Below the pieces are notes generated by a model. It saw only the letters and a list, made by a program, of their open reading frames with translations, was not told the origin of the DNA and did not search any database. 8,104 bases of DNA from Methylococcaceae bacterium (lineage in GTDB: Bacteria; Pseudomonadota; Gammaproteobacteria; Methylococcales; Methylomonadaceae), in assembly GCA_013138855.1 (NCBI GenBank), contig WTBX01000145.1, forward strand, positions 1-8,104, written 5' to 3'. A program made the translations under genes and the position numbers. This document shows, in pieces, positions 7,523-8,104 of the stretch (position 1 is the stretch's first letter; every line of letters starts with the position of its first letter).

Positions 7523-7528
7523 TATAAT
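7523..7528 (+). promoter_or_regulatory. Candidate -10 box for the malyl-CoA lyase gene
   Basis: A perfect TATAAT lies 146 bases before the lyase start codon and 97 bases after the cysH stop. No good -35 is found at the usual distance (GAACAA at 7501-7506, 16-base spacing, is poor), so an activator or another start is possible. It would give a leader of about 140 bases containing the complementarities at 7540-7638. Confidence 0.35.
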
Positions 7529-7663
7529 AGAAGGTTTTGCATCCCTGCCATCATTTAAAAATACTGCATTAAATATTTTTAATATTGAGTTTCTTCTATA
7601 CGTTTTTAAGAAAAGAAAGCGTGTAACTTTGAGGGATGTTACCGACTATCACAATATAACAGA

Positions 7664-7667
7664 AGGA
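7664..7667 (+). promoter_or_regulatory. Strong ribosome binding site of the malyl-CoA lyase gene
   Basis: AGGA within AGAAGGAAGA, seven bases before the ATG at 7675. It is the clearest Shine-Dalgarno in the window and supports that start. Confidence 0.7.
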
Positions 7668-7674
7668 AGACAAC

Positions 7675-8104
7675 ATGAGCCATACATTATACGAAGCCAA
7701 TGCCCAGCGTGTGCAACGCTGTGAGCTTGCTGTTCCCGGTTCTAATCCGTCGATGTTTGAAAAAGCATTAAAAAGCGGTGTGGATTTTATTTTTTTAGAC
7801 TTGGAAGATGCGGTTGCTCCCGATGATAAACTACAGGCGCGTAAAAATGTAATTCAGGCCATTAATGATTTGGACTGGGAAGGTCATGGCATTACTATTT
7901 CTGTGCGTATCAATGGCTTAGACACTCAATATATGGTGCGCGATGTTGTCGATTTAGTTGAGCAATGTGGTGAAAAACTTAAAACTATTTTAATTCCAAA
8001 AGTTGGCGTGTATGCCGATGTTTATATGGTTGAAGCGATGGTCAATCAATTAGAAATGCAGCAAGGCTTAAAAAACCGTATTGGCATTGAAGCATTGATT
8101 GAAA
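7675..8104 (+). CDS. mcl: L-malyl-CoA / beta-methylmalyl-CoA lyase, CitE/HpcH family (3' partial)
   Basis: 143 residues are visible, with the end beyond the window; family members are about 310-340 long. It cleaves malyl-CoA to glyoxylate and acetyl-CoA (serine cycle and related glyoxylate metabolism), or condenses them in reverse. The N-terminus closely resembles methylotroph malyl-CoA lyases. RCELAVPGSNPSMFEKA (15-31) is followed by the family block DFIFLDLEDAVAPDDKLQARKN (37-58) and VRINGLDTQYMVRDVVD (77-93, CoA-ester/substrate arginine Arg78). ILIPKVGV (105-112) and the start of the IEALIE metal-binding block (138-143) follow. The last visible Glu143 probably corresponds to the Mg-ligating glutamate of the family; the downstream Asp ligand is not in view. 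Start ATG and AGGA are unambiguous. A separate promoter from cysH is likely, given the 249-base gap. Citrate lyase beta subunit is a less likely alternative, because similarity is to the Mcl branch. Confidence 0.9.
   Translation, partial: MSHTLYEANAQRVQRCELAVPGSNPSMFEKALKSGVDFIFLDLEDAVAPDDKLQARKNVIQAINDLDWEGHGITISVRINGLDTQYMVRDVVDLVEQCGEKLKTILIPKVGVYADVYMVEAMVNQLEMQQGLKNRIGIEALIE

Larger units (their letters stand above)
7426..7674 (+). other. AT-rich intergenic region and possible folded leader before malyl-CoA lyase
   Basis: No credible coding sequence is seen across these 249 bases; open frames here are extensions of the cysH shadow frames. An all-A/T palindrome TATTTTTAAAAATA (7432-7445) follows the cysH stop but lacks the G/C stem of an intrinsic terminator. 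Further on, three nested complementarities could fold a leader RNA. The outer one is CATCCCT (7540-7546) with AGGGATG (7632-7638). The inner ones are TTAAAAATA (7555-7563) with TATTTTTAA (7574-7582), and 7601-7607 with 7615-7621 (two G-U pairs). This matches no riboswitch I recognise, and the AT-only stems may be chance. Confidence 0.4.

Noticed and set aside
7259..7724. Two open frames overlapping the cysH end and the following intergenic region
   Set aside because: They are out-of-frame reads of cysH and the lyase leader with no family resemblance. The clear genes cysH and mcl occupy the coding parts.

Overview
The window reads as an AT-biased gammaproteobacterial chromosome segment. The gammaproteobacterial-type GshA, a 4Fe-4S APS reductase and a malyl-CoA lyase together would fit a sulfur-oxidising (Beggiatoa/Thiothrix-like) or methanotrophic (Methylococcales-like) lineage. 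The exact genus is inference; the sequence alone does not settle it.

Left part, minus strand (1-2937): recQ, starting with GTG, is followed 38 bases downstream by a gene for a two-domain protein that runs off the left edge. That protein has an N-terminal SixA-type histidine phosphatase and a C-terminal Nudix domain. RecQ carries the full helicase, zinc, RQC and HRDC set plus an extra C-terminal helix-turn-helix domain absent from the E. coli enzyme.

Divergent intergenic region (2938-3209): it holds two copies of a 24-base palindromic repeat in inverted orientation (2953-2976 and 3061-3084). They delimit a 132-base REPIN-like unit with further internal dyads. One hairpin lies directly upstream of the recQ ribosome binding site. 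A TATAAT-type promoter for gshA follows.

Right part, plus strand (3210-7425): gshA (glutathione synthesis), a 610-residue AIPR-family protein with an N-terminal PD-(D/E)XK/Mrr-like nuclease signature (candidate phage defence), and cysH (APS reductase, assimilatory sulfate reduction) are closely spaced (24 and 43 bases) and may be co-transcribed. gshA and cysH both serve thiol metabolism. The AIPR gene between them is much more AT-rich, especially in its 3' third, and looks like an acquired single-gene defence insertion.

Right edge (7426-8104): a 249-base AT-rich intergenic stretch with a perfect TATAAT and a potentially folded leader precedes a malyl-CoA lyase gene with a strong Shine-Dalgarno, cut by the window end.

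The most interesting candidate is the stand-alone nuclease-AIPR gene. The REPIN-like element and the SixA-Nudix fusion are secondary. No tRNA, rRNA, CRISPR array or transposase gene is visible.
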